Below, one piece after another: positions 10,729 through 21,526 of a stretch of DNA of 64,000 bases. Positions within the stretch are counted from its first letter, which is position 1. Each line of letters opens with the position of its first letter. Location: NCBI GenBank assembly GCA_037157565.1, contig JAZHRO010000046.1, forward strand, positions 17,272,501 through 17,336,500. Reading direction: 5' to 3'. Both the position numbers and the translations under genes were made by a program. The notes under the pieces are model-generated. The model did not search any database. It was not told the DNA's origin and saw only the letters and a program-made list of their open reading frames with translations. The DNA is from Thalassia testudinum. Lineage: Eukaryota > Streptophyta > Magnoliopsida > Alismatales > Hydrocharitaceae.

Positions 10729-10769
10729 TCCCTTGTGTCGTGTGGAGTGGCTTGGTGCATCCGCTTCCC

Positions 10770-10795
10770 AGCCGTTGGATCTTGATCCAACGGCT
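10770..10795. repeat. Perfect GATC-centred hairpin next to the tRNA-like block
   Basis: Twelve-base perfect arms (AGCCGTTGGATC and its complement) around a TT loop. Related but imperfect copies are at about 1421-1443 in LTR1, 26175-26200 in D2 and 63541-63566 in D3. Confidence 0.65.
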
Positions 10796-10856
10796 AGGAT
10801 TGAAGAGCGCGGATGAAGGAGTTGGGCGGTGCTGCTGGCTGGTGTTGGGCGGTCTG

Positions 10857-10878
10857 GATGGTGCCACGTGGTGCCATT
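10857..10878. promoter_or_regulatory. G-box dyad in U3 of LTR3
   Basis: GATGGTGCCACGTGGTGCC, a near-palindrome around CACGTG, at the same offset from the U3 start as in LTR1. Confidence 0.5.
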
Positions 10879-11327
10879 TCGGCCGTCCATCTTCTTCTTT
10901 TAGAGGGTGCTACGGTGCTCAGATCAAGACGATTCTTGTGACGCCAAACTGCGATCGTCGCTCTGGATCCATCCGTATGGTCGGATTTTCCATCCGAAAC
11001 CCGTATTGATGTCACATTGCCCCCTGGCCGTTGATCTTGCTCAGGCTTAATGTGATGCTACGAGACTCCGATCTAGATGATTTCAGAGTTGTTAATCTCC
11101 GATCGTCGTCCCGATCAAATCCGTATGGTCTGATCGTCCATCCGAGGCCCTAAAATAAATCCTCTTTTCTCCTGACCATAAAAAGGACCTAATTAACCTA
11201 AAATATAAACAACTACTCTAAATGCAGAATGATGCATGCTATGTGATATTTATATCACTATATGCAGTTCTAAGCTTAGGAACTATCATAAATAAGCATT
11301 TTACATTGAATTTATACATGTTTCTCA

Positions 11328-13588
11328 CCCCCCGTGGGAGCTCATGAGGGATGGAGTCTCGAATTCTGGGATTGAGTGGGTAAAGAAGTGTTTCTTGAAT
11401 TCCCAGACATCCATTCTTCCATTTTCTTAGCAACCAACTCCATTTTATCCAGTTTACTACAAATTAATTCCATGTCAAATGAATGAGAATCCTGGATCTC
11501 ATTAGCACTTGACCTAGGTTGTTAGGACTGATTGAATGCATCCATGGAGGCATGATTAATTGAGTTCTCACTCATTTCCTCAAGTAGGTCATATGCGCTA
11601 TCTGCATCCCTATTGAGGAAATTGCCTCCGCAAAAGGCGTCCACGTGATTACGGAGTTGCTCAACCAACCTGTGATAGAAAATCTGCACGAGTTACCATT
11701 TCGGCACCTCGTGGTGTGGACACTTCCTCAAAGTTCCTGGAATCACTCCCAAGCACCATGGAATGGTTCCCCCGGCAGCTGGGTGAAAGTGGTAATCGCC
11801 CGTCGCAAGGCATTGGTCCTTCCGATAGGGAAGAATTTCTTCAAGAAAGTCAACTTAAGAGCAGCCCAAGTTTCAATCAACCTTCCTATAGTCTGGCACC
11901 AATGTGCGGCCTTATCCCTGAGAGAGTGGGGGAAAAGCCTCATGATCATTTGCTCTTCGTTCACATTCCTTGCTCTGGTGGTCTAAACCAAAGTGGTCAG
12001 ATCCTCCAGGTGTTGGAATGGGTCCTCCAAGCCAAGCCCATGGAAAAGCTTAATCAAACTTAAGACTTGGGGCTTGATTTCTATGTCTCCGGCCGGAATC
12101 ATGATGCCAGGATGTTCCCCATAGTTTGAAGGATACTAGAAATCCTTACAGGGCCAAGCGCCCTGAGCATGCATACGTTGGAACCATTGCTGCATCTGTT
12201 GCAATTCTTCCAACTGCCACTGAATCAGCTCTTGCTGGTTTAAGGGCGAGGGAGGTGGATGTTGATCAACCAAAGGATTTGCTTGGCTATCGCTAAACCT
12301 CCACCTCCTAGAATGGTCTAAAGGTCCTTCCAATCTAAGGTTCAATGACCTCTTCCCAAGCATACACTAGAAGGAAGTCGGAAGGATGGGAAAAGAGGGA
12401 AGCCTGTAGCACAAGCATACAAGCCTGTCCTTAGATGGGGTAGCCTAAGGTCTACTAACTCTCAGAATCCATCACAAGATTGTGGACTATTTACTCTACT
12501 TATGCCCAGGCAATCTAACCAGTTAGAAAGAGGAACTAGGAAGAAGGTTCTTCCATTGGCTTGCGCCTCTGGTTCCTAGTGTACTCCCCAGCCGTGGTCG
12601 TTTGATACTACTCCCCTAGCTAGACATCAGATTGACTAGTACAAGTAGGTTAATCGTGAATAATCTCAATCTGGATCCCGATGAGCAAATGAATCCTTAA
12701 GGCCAACGTCTAATTGATTTTAGTTAGGCTTGGGAAATTGGTGCTCTGGAATGTGATGGACCCTTAATGGGTTGTGAGCTTAATGATTTGTTTCAAAATG
12801 TGTGAATGTGCACAACCAAGAGGTTTTCAAACATGATTATTAATGATGTGGTGAGTTTTAGGGTTCGGATCTTGCTTAATAGCTTTTAGGATTCAAATAT
12901 TAGGTGTTTTCAACCAAGTTTTGTGAGGCAAGCCAAGTTTATTGTTGAAAGCACATGTTCAAGTATTTTCCTTTAGAAATCAATAAAAATATGGAGTGCC
13001 TGTCTTGACCTAGTTATTGAATACTATGGGGTAGCTAGAAAATGAACCTCTTTTAGTTTAGGTGGTGCAGCCCAAAGAATTCAATCAATTGGCTCAAATG
13101 CTCCTCCTATTAAGGCACACAAAAAGGTGGTTAACCTAATAGGATTTCTACTCTTTTATGTGTTGAATTCGTGTACCAGGTCCATAAGTCGGAAGCTCGG
13201 TTGAGTAGATGAAAATCAAGTCTGATTATGTGCCTCAAATGTGAGTGTATAGAGTGCGTATATTGATTTGTCCAACAGAAAGTATATATTTTTTTTATAT
13301 ATATGCGGGGGTGAGGTGGGTGAAGGTGGCAAACAAGACAAACAATGCTATCCTAGGGTTTATGCAAACACCTAAGTAGATTAGGTCTTGATTATGAGTG
13401 TGGCGAAATGAACCAGTGGGGGGAATGCAAGGGACACATACAGAGTACTCTACCCGCACTTTACTCTGATCTACCACACTTGGATCTCCATGATAGGGTG
13501 CCTGCAAGATAGCAGATCAAATACAAGTAGGGTTAGTGCTATGTAAATGCAAAGAAATAAAATAAACAGTAAAGTAAATTCCGTTGCC
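11328..13588 (-). mobile_element. Internal region of element A3 (gag only)
   Basis: Runs from the polypurine complement after LTR3 to the PBS at 13589. It contains a decayed gag (11560-12363) and a PBS-proximal leader of about 1.2 kb homologous to A1 and A2. No protease, RT or integrase is present. Gag followed almost at once by a polypurine tract is the layout of gag-only (TR-GAG-like) elements, or of a large pol deletion. Confidence 0.75.
11560..12363 (-). pseudogene. Retrotransposon gag fragment of A3
   Basis: Minus-strand frames starting MLGKRSLNLRLEGP at 12363 give a Gln-rich N-terminal stretch, then GDIEIKPQVLSLIKLFHG and LEDPFQHLEDL, then LFPHSLRDKAAHWC and FLKKFFPIGRTNALRR. These match the plant gypsy gag (retrotrans_gag) pattern and the corresponding text in element G near 37180-37470. 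Gag would form the capsid. Several stops and frame changes interrupt it, and the nucleocapsid zinc knuckle is not found. It is a relic, not an expressed gene. Confidence 0.8.
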
Positions 13589-13605
13589 CCCCGGCAACGG
13601 TGCCA
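13589..13605 (-). other. Primer-binding site of A3
   Basis: The minus strand reads TGGCACCGTTGCCGGGG, a tRNA-Asp complement with one change, three bases from LTR4. Confidence 0.8.
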
Positions 13606-13608
13606 AAA

Positions 13609-15061
13609 CGGTCGGGCATGTTTCGCATGTTAGAAATCGTGGTTATGAGTAACCCATCATCATAGTTGCAAAACACGTTGATCAGATAAAATTTATACCG
13701 AAACTCCAAGGGAGTCCCTAGTCGAACACAGGGAGGCGATGTTTACTTTACGTGAAAACCACAATTCATTTTGTTTCTTTTCGGTATTTTAGGGTTTTGA
13801 TATATTTTTTTTTATTTTTAGGAAGTAAGAGATCATATCGACAAATGCTTATCTAGCCATCTACTTGCAAATATAAGAGAGAGAGGGAGAAAGAGAGAGA
13901 GAAACAATCATCCATTCATGAAGAATTGTTTGTTACACAAAGAAAGTGGAAAATCTACACTACAAAAGCGTAAAAAGATAGAATGAGGTGAGAGAAATCC
14001 CCCTCGACGGTTGCTTGGAGGACGACTCTCTCTGACATCGCTCGGAGGAAGGTGGTGATGAGCGCGATGAAGGAGAATGAAGCTGGAGGATGAAGGATGG
14101 GGTAGGATAGTGGCGCGGCAAGGATCTTCTTCCCGAAGAGAGGTGAGAGGACGACCACGGGATGCTCCACGAATGGGGATGAGGGGAGGTAAAACTATTT
14201 GGTTTTACTCTAGAGGAGCATCTCGGGCTTGGGACAAGCTCTCTCTAGAGCCTTGTAGGTGGTGAGAGGAAGAAAGGAAGAGATGGATTAGAATGGTGGT
14301 GGGTAGGTCCTTTTATAGTGGAGGAAGAACAAATTTGTATCTGGGTCATTAGTGACAGCTGCAAATGTCGCTATAGCCGTCGCTGAAGATCCATGCCATT
14401 CAATCTCCCGCCAGCTTGCACATCATGTGCTGAGTTGCATGCGCGCACGCGCTATGTGCCCACTCCAGCTGCGCTTGTGCCTGCTGCCACTGCCGCTATT
14501 GCGCGCACGTACGTGCTGTGCACTATGTTGCTGCGCGTGCCGCGATGCTTCGGTGAGTGCATGCCTCTGCCAGCATGCACATGCCCACGATGCTGTGCAT
14601 GCATGGAGGTGCATGTGTGTGCTTGGGTGGCCTGCGTTGCACCACATGGCATGACCTGGGTCGTCCATCTTCATTCCTTTGCAAAGGGTGCCACCGAGCT
14701 CGGATCGAATTGATTTTTGCATTGCTGGACTACGATCGTTGCTCCGGATCCATCCGTATGATCAGATTTTTCATCCAAAACTCGTAAGGATGTCACATTG
14801 CCCCCTGGCCATTGATCTTCCTCTGACTTTATATGATGCTACGGAACTCCGATCTGGATGATTTCAGAGGCGTTAGACTCTAATCATTGTCCTGATCAGA
14901 TCCGTATGATCTGATCGTCCATTTGAGGCCTTGATATAAATATCTTTCTTTCCTATCCATAAAAAGGTCCTAATTATCCTAAAATATATGCAACTATTCT
15001 AAATGTAGAATGATGCATGCTATGCAATATTTATAACATGAAATGCAAATCTAAGCCAAGG
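13609..15061 (-). mobile_element. A-family LTR 4 (subtype 2, truncated at its U3 end)
   Basis: Begins CGGTCGGG after the PBS. It shares the U5-side block and U3-end block with LTR1-3 but has its own middle: a GA-rich tract at about 13872-13905 and a CACG-rich region around 14440-14640. It keeps a TATA box (14309-14318). It lacks the tRNA-like block and stops about 75 bases short of the usual CA end. Confidence 0.75.
13872..13905 (+). repeat. GA-rich simple repeat in LTR4
   Basis: Run of GAGAGA with interruptions, repeated at 15365-15400 in LTR5 and at 25266-25308 in D2. It is therefore part of this LTR subtype rather than an independent microsatellite. Confidence 0.6.
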
Positions 15062-15076
15062 AAGGCAAGGGTGCCA
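15062..15076 (-). other. Remnant primer-binding site between LTR4 and LTR5
   Basis: AAGGCAAGGGTGCCA resembles the PBS complement at the left of other A LTRs, and is three bases from LTR5. It is all that remains of an internal region between these two LTRs. Confidence 0.55.
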
Positions 15077-15079
15077 AAA

Positions 15080-16480
15080 TGGTCGGGCATATTTCGCGTG
15101 TTAGAAATTGGGGTTACAAGTAACCCGTCGTCATAGTTGCAAAACACGTCGTTCAAATAAAATTTATACCAAAACTCCAAGGGAGTCCCGAGTCGAACAC
15201 AGGGAGGCAACAAATGTTTTCTTTCTTTACGTTTACTTTATGTGAAAACTGCACTTTGTTTTATTTCTTTGGTATTTTAGGGTTTTGATATATTTTTTTG
15301 TATTTTTAGGAAGCAAGAGATCATATCAACAAATGCTTATCTAGCGAATCTACTTGCAAATATAAAAGAGAGAGGGAGAAAAAGAGAGAGAAATAATCAT
15401 CCATTCGTGAAGAATTGTTTGTTACACTATGAAAGCGGAAAATCTACACTACGAAAGTGTAAAAAGATAGAATGAGGTGAGAGAAATCCCCCTCGACAGT
15501 TGCTCGGAGGACGGCTCGCTCTGACATCGCCCAGAGAAAGGTGGTGAGGAGCGAGACGAAGGAGAACAGAGCTGGAGGATGGAGGATAGGGCAAGACGGC
15601 ATCGTTGCAAGGATCTTCTTCCTGAAGGGTGGTGAGAGGACGGCCATGGGATGCTCCATGAATGGGGATGAGGGAAGGGAAAAGTATTTGGTTTTACTCT
15701 AGAGGAGCATCTGGGCTTGGGACAAGCTCTATCTGGAGCCTTGGAGGTGGTGAGAGGAAGAAAGAAAGAGATGGATTGGAATGGTGTTGCACGTGTGCAC
15801 GCGCTATGCGCCCACACCAGCTGCGCCTACACTCGCTGTGCTAGCGCCCTCTGCCACACTTGCTACCACTGTCGTTATTGTGCACACGTACGCGCTGCGC
15901 ACTACGCTGCTGTGCATGCCGCGGTGCTTGGGTGTGTGCATGCCTCCACACACATGCACGCGCCCATGTTGTTGTGCTTGCGCGACAATGCATGTGTGTG
16001 CGTGGGTGGCCTGGGTTGCGCCAGATGGTGCAACCTGGGTCGTCCATCTTCATTCCTTTGTAGAGGGTGTCACCATTCTCGGATCAAATTGATTTTCACA
16101 TTGCCGAACTATGATCATTGCTTCTTATCCATCCGTACGGTTGGGTTTTTCATCCGAAACTCATAAGGATGTCACATTGCCCCATGGCCGTTAATCTTCC
16201 TCGTGCTTTATATCATGCTACGGGACTTCGATCTGGATGATTTCAGAGTCATTAGACTCTGATCGTCATCTTGATCAGATCCATATGGTCTAATCGTCCA
16301 TTTGAGGCCCTAAAATAAATCTCCTTCCTTCCTATCCATAACAAGGACCTAATTAACCTAAAATATATGCAACTATTCTAAATGCTGAATGATGCATGCT
16401 ATGCGATGTTTATAACATGAAATGCAAATCTAAGCCTAGGAACATGCATGAATAGGCATTTTAGCATAAATGGATGTGTT
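15080..16480 (-). mobile_element. A-family LTR 5 (subtype 2, promoter deleted)
   Basis: Starts TGGTCGGGCAT and aligns with LTR4 throughout. About 135 bases that contain the TATA box in LTR4 (roughly 14299-14434) are missing near 15786. The U3 end is also atypical: GTGTTTGTATTAG replaces GTGTTTACATCA. The right border with element F lies between 16480 and 16494. Confidence 0.7.
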
Positions 16481-17094
16481 TGTATTAGTAATCAACCTAA
16501 ATTAAGATAGATCCTAGTTTAACTTATGAATAATACATGCACAAGCAACATATTTTACATCATAGCTATTCTACTTAGATGTATAGATAATAATGACATT
16601 TTCCTTCACTAATTGGTGTATAATTGTATTTTCAATAAATAAGGTGTTTAGGTGATATCTTGAAACTAAATAAAAGCTAGATAGAAGCTGGAGTTGTAGC
16701 ACAGCGGGTGCTTGGAATAAATCTAGGAATAAAGTGGAATGAAGATAAAGAGTCAGAAAAAGATAACTAGGCTAGTTGTGTGAATAAATGCAGAAAAAGA
16801 GGAAAAGAAGAACTTAAAATATCCCTATCCCTAGTTCCTAGGATAGCCTTATCCATGCTCCTATCATTAAGCCACTCTTCTATTAGGTTAATTCAACCTA
16901 GAACCTAAAACATGGATACTGTTGTCCATGTTCTTATCCACACTATCCTTACCGCTATCCTCAATTTAGGATATCACTATCCCTAACACTGAACTGCCAC
17001 CACTTTGGCCAAAACATAGATAGTGTTACCTAGATTCCGATTGTCCACTATATACATTCCTAATCCTTCTATCTGCAACCCAGTCCACACACCA

Positions 17095-17480
17095 GAATCC
17101 TATCTAGGCTCAGGCACCCTCAATTGACTCAACCTGAGTCAATTAGGTCAGCCACATTCTAATTGGGTCCAGTTGGACCTTATTAGGCTAACCCTAGGTT
17201 AATTATGCTCATGGTAGCCTAATTGGACTCAACCTAAATCTAATCAACTAGCCCACACCCAATTGGGTGCATCCATACTTGATTGGGTGCACCAAAACTC
17301 AATTAGATCCATGCATGATCTAATTGACTCATCCCTACCCATACAAGTCTAATTAAGCTCATTAGAACCTAATTAGACTTGAACTAGAACTATTAGATCA
17401 CACCCACACACCTATTAGGATCACCTTATTAGACCTAGGCCTACCCAATTAGAGTCAATCTAATCCCACCTAGGTTAACA
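17095..17480 (+). repeat. AATT-cored degenerate repeat tract in F U3
   Basis: Motifs of the type CTAATTGGACTCAACC and CCAATTGGGTGCATCC recur about every 20-30 bases, with palindromic cores CAATTG or TAATTA. It sits upstream of the TATA-like box, as the AGCT tract does in family B. Confidence 0.65.
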
Positions 17481-17650
17481 CAACCAACTTAAGATCTAAA
17501 AACACAACTTAACCCTATGAATGTTAAACACAACACACCACCAACACCCCCCCACAACTAGTTGCCAACCCAACTTATCCCTCTAAAGTTGGTGACCACC
17601 AACTCCTCTCCTACTTCTCTTGGGTGCGCCAAGCCTAGCCTCCCCTCCTC

Positions 17651-17660
17651 CTTAAATAGG
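17651..17660 (+). promoter_or_regulatory. TATA-like box of F LTR
   Basis: CTTAAATAGG after a C/T-rich stretch. The placement resembles the B1 TATA box, but the match is weak. Confidence 0.4.
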
Positions 17661-18595
17661 CCACCATAGTTGCCACCCACATGGTCTCTATGCTCCCTCT
17701 ATTTGACCACCTCAACTCCACCCACTTCAAGTTCCTCCACCTCTCCTAAGGCCATCCACAGCCACCTTGGTGGTTGGCTAAACCCTCCCACCACCTCTAA
17801 ATTACACGACCAACAAGGCCCTCCACACGGAGGCACCCTTGGTGCCCTTAAGTTCTAGTAGATTAGTTTTTCTTATTGCTTTGCAATTCTGCGTTTATTC
17901 TTGCAAGTAGCTAGTTATTAAATCTCTTTTTGCACACCTAAAGTCCCCTTGAGTTGTAGCCATGATCCTCTCTCTTGTGGTTTGTAGACGAGCCCCCATA
18001 CCCATAGTCTAGGCACCACCATCCTCCAGTGCCGACGACTCTACGAGCGATTCTGGTGGGATGGCTTTATGATAGATAGATTCCAATTTCTATCATTTTA
18101 TTATTTGTCATTTTCCTTTCCATCAATCAAGCAATCCTCTATTGTCATTTACATTTTGTTTTGTAAAGATAAAAAATAAAAAAAAGATGGTAGCTTCCGC
18201 TTGCACAAATGAATCGTTGATTGATCAAAACTCCCTTGACATTATGCACATCATTTGCAAATTCCAAGATAAGCATTATTCTTACATGCTCTACATTTAT
18301 TTACTCTACACTGTGGTTGTGTGTTTTGAGAGAGCAATAGGAGAGTTCACCATTCAAGAGATTTGCCATCATCTTTAGATATTAGGTTTGGTAATTTAGG
18401 TCTTCATTTTGATTTAGATTAGTTTCGCAAGCAAAAGGAAAAAAAATGTAAATCAGAATCATTTTTGCATTTCTCACCTTCCAGAGATTGACCGAGACAC
18501 ACCTTGATTTTTGTTAATATTTTTTTTTAGATTCGATTTTGCGACTATACTACAAGCTCAAGCATATTAATAGTGCGATTTCCAATTCAAACAAA

Positions 18596-18613
18596 TGGCA
18601 ATGTTGCTGGGGA
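18596..18613 (+). other. Primer-binding site of element F
   Basis: TGGCAATGTTGCTGGGGA, a decayed complement of the tRNA-Asp 3' end, two bases after a CA. It fixes F in plus orientation. Confidence 0.7.
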
Positions 18614-20249
18614 GGCAAGGCAAATATGATTTCTATTTTTTAATACAGTTGTGTTGCTTGCTTTTTGGAGTGTAGGAACCCATGTGAATCCAAGCATGCA
18701 TCAAGCGTGGGTGAAGATTAAAACAGGTGCACACTTCCATTCCTTAGGCACCTTTTTATTTCCATAGAATCTTAAGTTTCATATTGAATTCTAGGTTCGT
18801 TTTGCTTGTTTTTACTATATTAAAAAGAGTAAAAATATTTATATATAAAATAAAAAAACTAAATTCAATTTTGAATTTAATTTCTGAAAAAAAAATGTTT
18901 TTTAGTAAAGATGTTTCTCAATTCAAAAACCCTTTTTAAAAACCTCTTTATTATCTTTAGAAATTCTACAAGCATTTTTAATACAAACTAAAAAATTATT
19001 TTTCCAATATCTACTGATCCAAAAATTTTGAAATTCAATCTCAATGTATATTTTTAAATTAACTTTCCAATGCCACCTTTCATTTAATAAAGTTCCCACT
19101 CTGTGAATTTTAAAAATTCAAATAGTTACAATAGTCAAATTGGATTTAAATCTAACTTGATTCATCTTTCAAAATTTATTTCGGCCTCTATTGAACTCTG
19201 ATTTAACTAAAATTAGTGGGGTTTGAATGCTAGTGAAATTAGATTTATCAGTTATTTTTCAAGATTTCTTGAATTAGTATTCCTATTATTTCAAGTTGAA
19301 ATACTGACATGGGGTTTGCCTACCCTATCCAACCCCTAGTCAGTACAAAATCAAGATTAACTCACCTGAAATAGTAAAAATTCAATACAAATACTATTTG
19401 GAAATCCAATTTATAAAGGAATCCACCCTCCAATGTTTGCAATTTTTGGATTCTTGATCTTCCATAGAAAGAAATTTCAAGTCAGTGCTTGATCTGTTTA
19501 CTGATTTTTAGAAGTTGCATAAACCCTACATTGAAAAATTTAGGGTTTCTATTTATTTTAGAGACCCACTTGAATTGATTGAGTTCATTGCCTAGTAGGT
19601 GAGGGTTGCTTTCTTAGTTGACCACCTCACCTACCTTGATTTAAAATTGATTCATTTACAAACTTAGGTAATATACATTAGGGAAATTTTAGGAGTTAGG
19701 GTTAATCAAATGAAAAGAAAAGAAGAAAAAGAAATATATATCTTAACTAAAACTTGTTATTACATATCAGACTGAATAGTCCAAATTTCTTTGGTAAAAC
19801 CTAATGTCTAAGCCTGCGAAGTAGTGCCAAAAGCCCGTTGCTAAAGGATACCAAGGAGTCTTGTGCTGAACCTTCCCTTTAGTCCCCTCATACTCAAGGT
19901 GGCTAGGTTAATTTAAGAAATGGGGATTTTATTTATTTTGTTCTATAACAAGTAAACTCCTGAATCAGAACTTGAATTTTAAAATCTAGTCACCTAATTA
20001 AGGGACCATTTATGTATTACAAGGCATTTGCCTTGTGTACTCACCTTCACCATCCATTGTAGCTCATGTATGCATGGGAGAAGGTCATTGAGACCTGAAT
20101 TAGTTGGGCCATGGGAATCTACTGCAAGGCGATGTAGGCAACTCTTTTCTTTGCTCCTTCGTCCTCTTCCCACCCATCTACTTGGTTAGTTGAAACAGGC
20201 AACCCTAACCTTAACCCTGGACCTCTTCCTAGTCTTGAGAACTAGAATC
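18614..20249 (+). mobile_element. 5' untranslated leader of element F
   Basis: About 1.6 kb of A/T-rich sequence between the PBS and the first gag-like frame, with stops in all frames and no repeat that I can name. A long leader is usual for Athila-type elements. Confidence 0.55.
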
Positions 20250-21521
20250 CCATTGCTTTAATAGAGGCCCATGTCACTGCATCTGAGAATCGAATACTAA
20301 ATACTCTTGAAAAAATGCAACATCCACCACGAGGAGAACAACTACGAGACTTCTATGATTTGGCCACAATGAGTGTACTACCTTAGGTATGGATTCCCGT
20401 AGGTGGTGATGTGTTCGAGTTAAAGCCGAATGTAATAAGTCCGATTTAGACATATTTCTATGGTAACTCAAACGACGATCCATTCCAAGACATAAAGGAT
20501 CTATGTCAAATCGCCGAGACAGTTCAACCGAGAAATGTTGATAATAGAATAGTTCTCATGGAGGTTTACCCATTCTTGCTGAGGGATAAAGCTTCATATT
20601 AGTTCAAAACCATTAGGAGGCCAGTTTGTACCTTGTAGAATTTACGCTGAGAATAACTCCAGAAGTTCTTCACGATGGATTGTACGAATGCAATGAAGTA
20701 GGCAATCACGACTTTTTCCCAAGGAGCGTGGAAAAGTTGCATGATGGCTGCGATAGATTTCATGACCTTCTGTGGAAGTGTCCGTAGCAAGGTGTGCCCC
20801 GATGGAACCTTGCTCAGATCTTTTATCATGGTCTAGATGTCACACATAGGTATCTAACCGATGCATCTAGTGGTGGGAACTTCCTTGCTAAGGACAAGAA
20901 TATTGCATTAGAATTGCTCGAATCAATCGCACGAAACTCCATGAATGCAACCTCAATGAACCAGTTCCAGCAACTTGTGCAAAAACGAGTGGTGATCCAA
21001 GAGGTTTATGTAAAGTCAGCACGAGTCGACATGGACATCATCGTTAAGAAACTGGACGAGGTGGACATGCTGGACAAGAAGCTTGGTGAACTAATGCATT
21101 CTCGTCCAGGTTATGCAGGTAATGCTACTTCACCCTATTTTCTCTATACATCGCAAGCCCCTCTCCTTGAGTACAAATTCTCACTCAGGATGTATCTTCT
21201 TCATTTGTTCTTTCACGAGGTCCTTATTAGTAACCCATGAACAATCTAGAGCTGGCACCATACGATCAGGGTTACGCACCACACGATGACTACAGTGCGT
21301 ATTCCTTTGGCGACTATAGGTCTTAGACATCTTTGGCCTACAAAGATGTCAACACTATCTAAGGATACAAGCATAAGAACCTGTATTCTAAGATGTACAA
21401 CCTTAGTTGGCGCTAGTATCCAAACTTCTCATGGTCTAGTAACTCACAGAGACCCACCCAAGATCAACAACACTTGACCAGCCAATACGGGAATGTAGCA
21501 ACCACATATCCCAGGCAACAA
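20250..21521 (+). pseudogene. Element F gag, first part
   Basis: Plus-strand frames read ALIEAHVTASENRILNTLEK, then DVFELKPNVISP, DDPFQDIKDLCQ, VYPFLLRDKASY, and (20794-21110) YLTDASSGGNFLAKDKNIALE followed by a coiled-coil-like IIVKKLDEVDMLDKKLGEL. This is the gypsy gag order: N-terminal helix region, retrotrans_gag core, then the DASxGGNFL segment seen also in G and B. Several stops and frameshifts interrupt it. It is cut at 21526 by the B insertion and continues at 55478. Confidence 0.8.
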
Positions 21522-21526
21522 CCATT

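Larger units (their letters stand above)
9552..11327 (-). mobile_element. A-family LTR 3, shared by elements A2 and A3
   Basis: A 1776-bp LTR flanked by a PBS on its left and a C-rich polypurine complement on its right (11328-11333). It therefore serves as 5' LTR of A2 and 3' LTR of A3. It matches LTR1 from end to end, including the tRNA-like block, hairpin and G-box dyad. Its TATA position reads CTATGAAAGG, so the promoter is probably damaged. The first bases are TA rather than TG. Confidence 0.85.
16481..18593 (+). mobile_element. 5' LTR of element F (left border approximate)
   Basis: The right end is fixed by the PBS at 18596: the LTR would end ...TTCAAACA at 18593. The left border is inferred from the end of LTR5, where TGTATTAGTAATCA is a possible start. 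Inside are an AATT-cored repeat tract (17095-17480), a TATA-like box (17651-17660) and a T/A-rich 3' part. No reading frame in it looks real. Confidence 0.55.

Noticed and set aside
10384..10890. 168-codon open frame and several overlapping frames on both strands
   Set aside because: They sit inside LTR3 across the tRNA-like block and hairpin. Frames open because the segment is GC-rich, and the same region in LTR1 does not keep the frame.
13860..13910. Independent GA microsatellite
   Set aside because: The same tract occurs at the same place in LTR5 and D2, so it is an LTR component.
14352..16166. Several Cys/His-rich frames of 60-149 codons in LTR4 and LTR5
   Set aside because: They are translations of a CACG/TGCA-rich LTR segment in any frame. 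There is no spacing that fits a zinc-binding domain and no conservation between the two LTRs at protein level.
214..16494. A single target-site duplication around the whole A array
   Set aside because: The left flank is CTACC and the right border is unclear. ACCTA after 16494 does not match, so a single-insertion origin is not shown.
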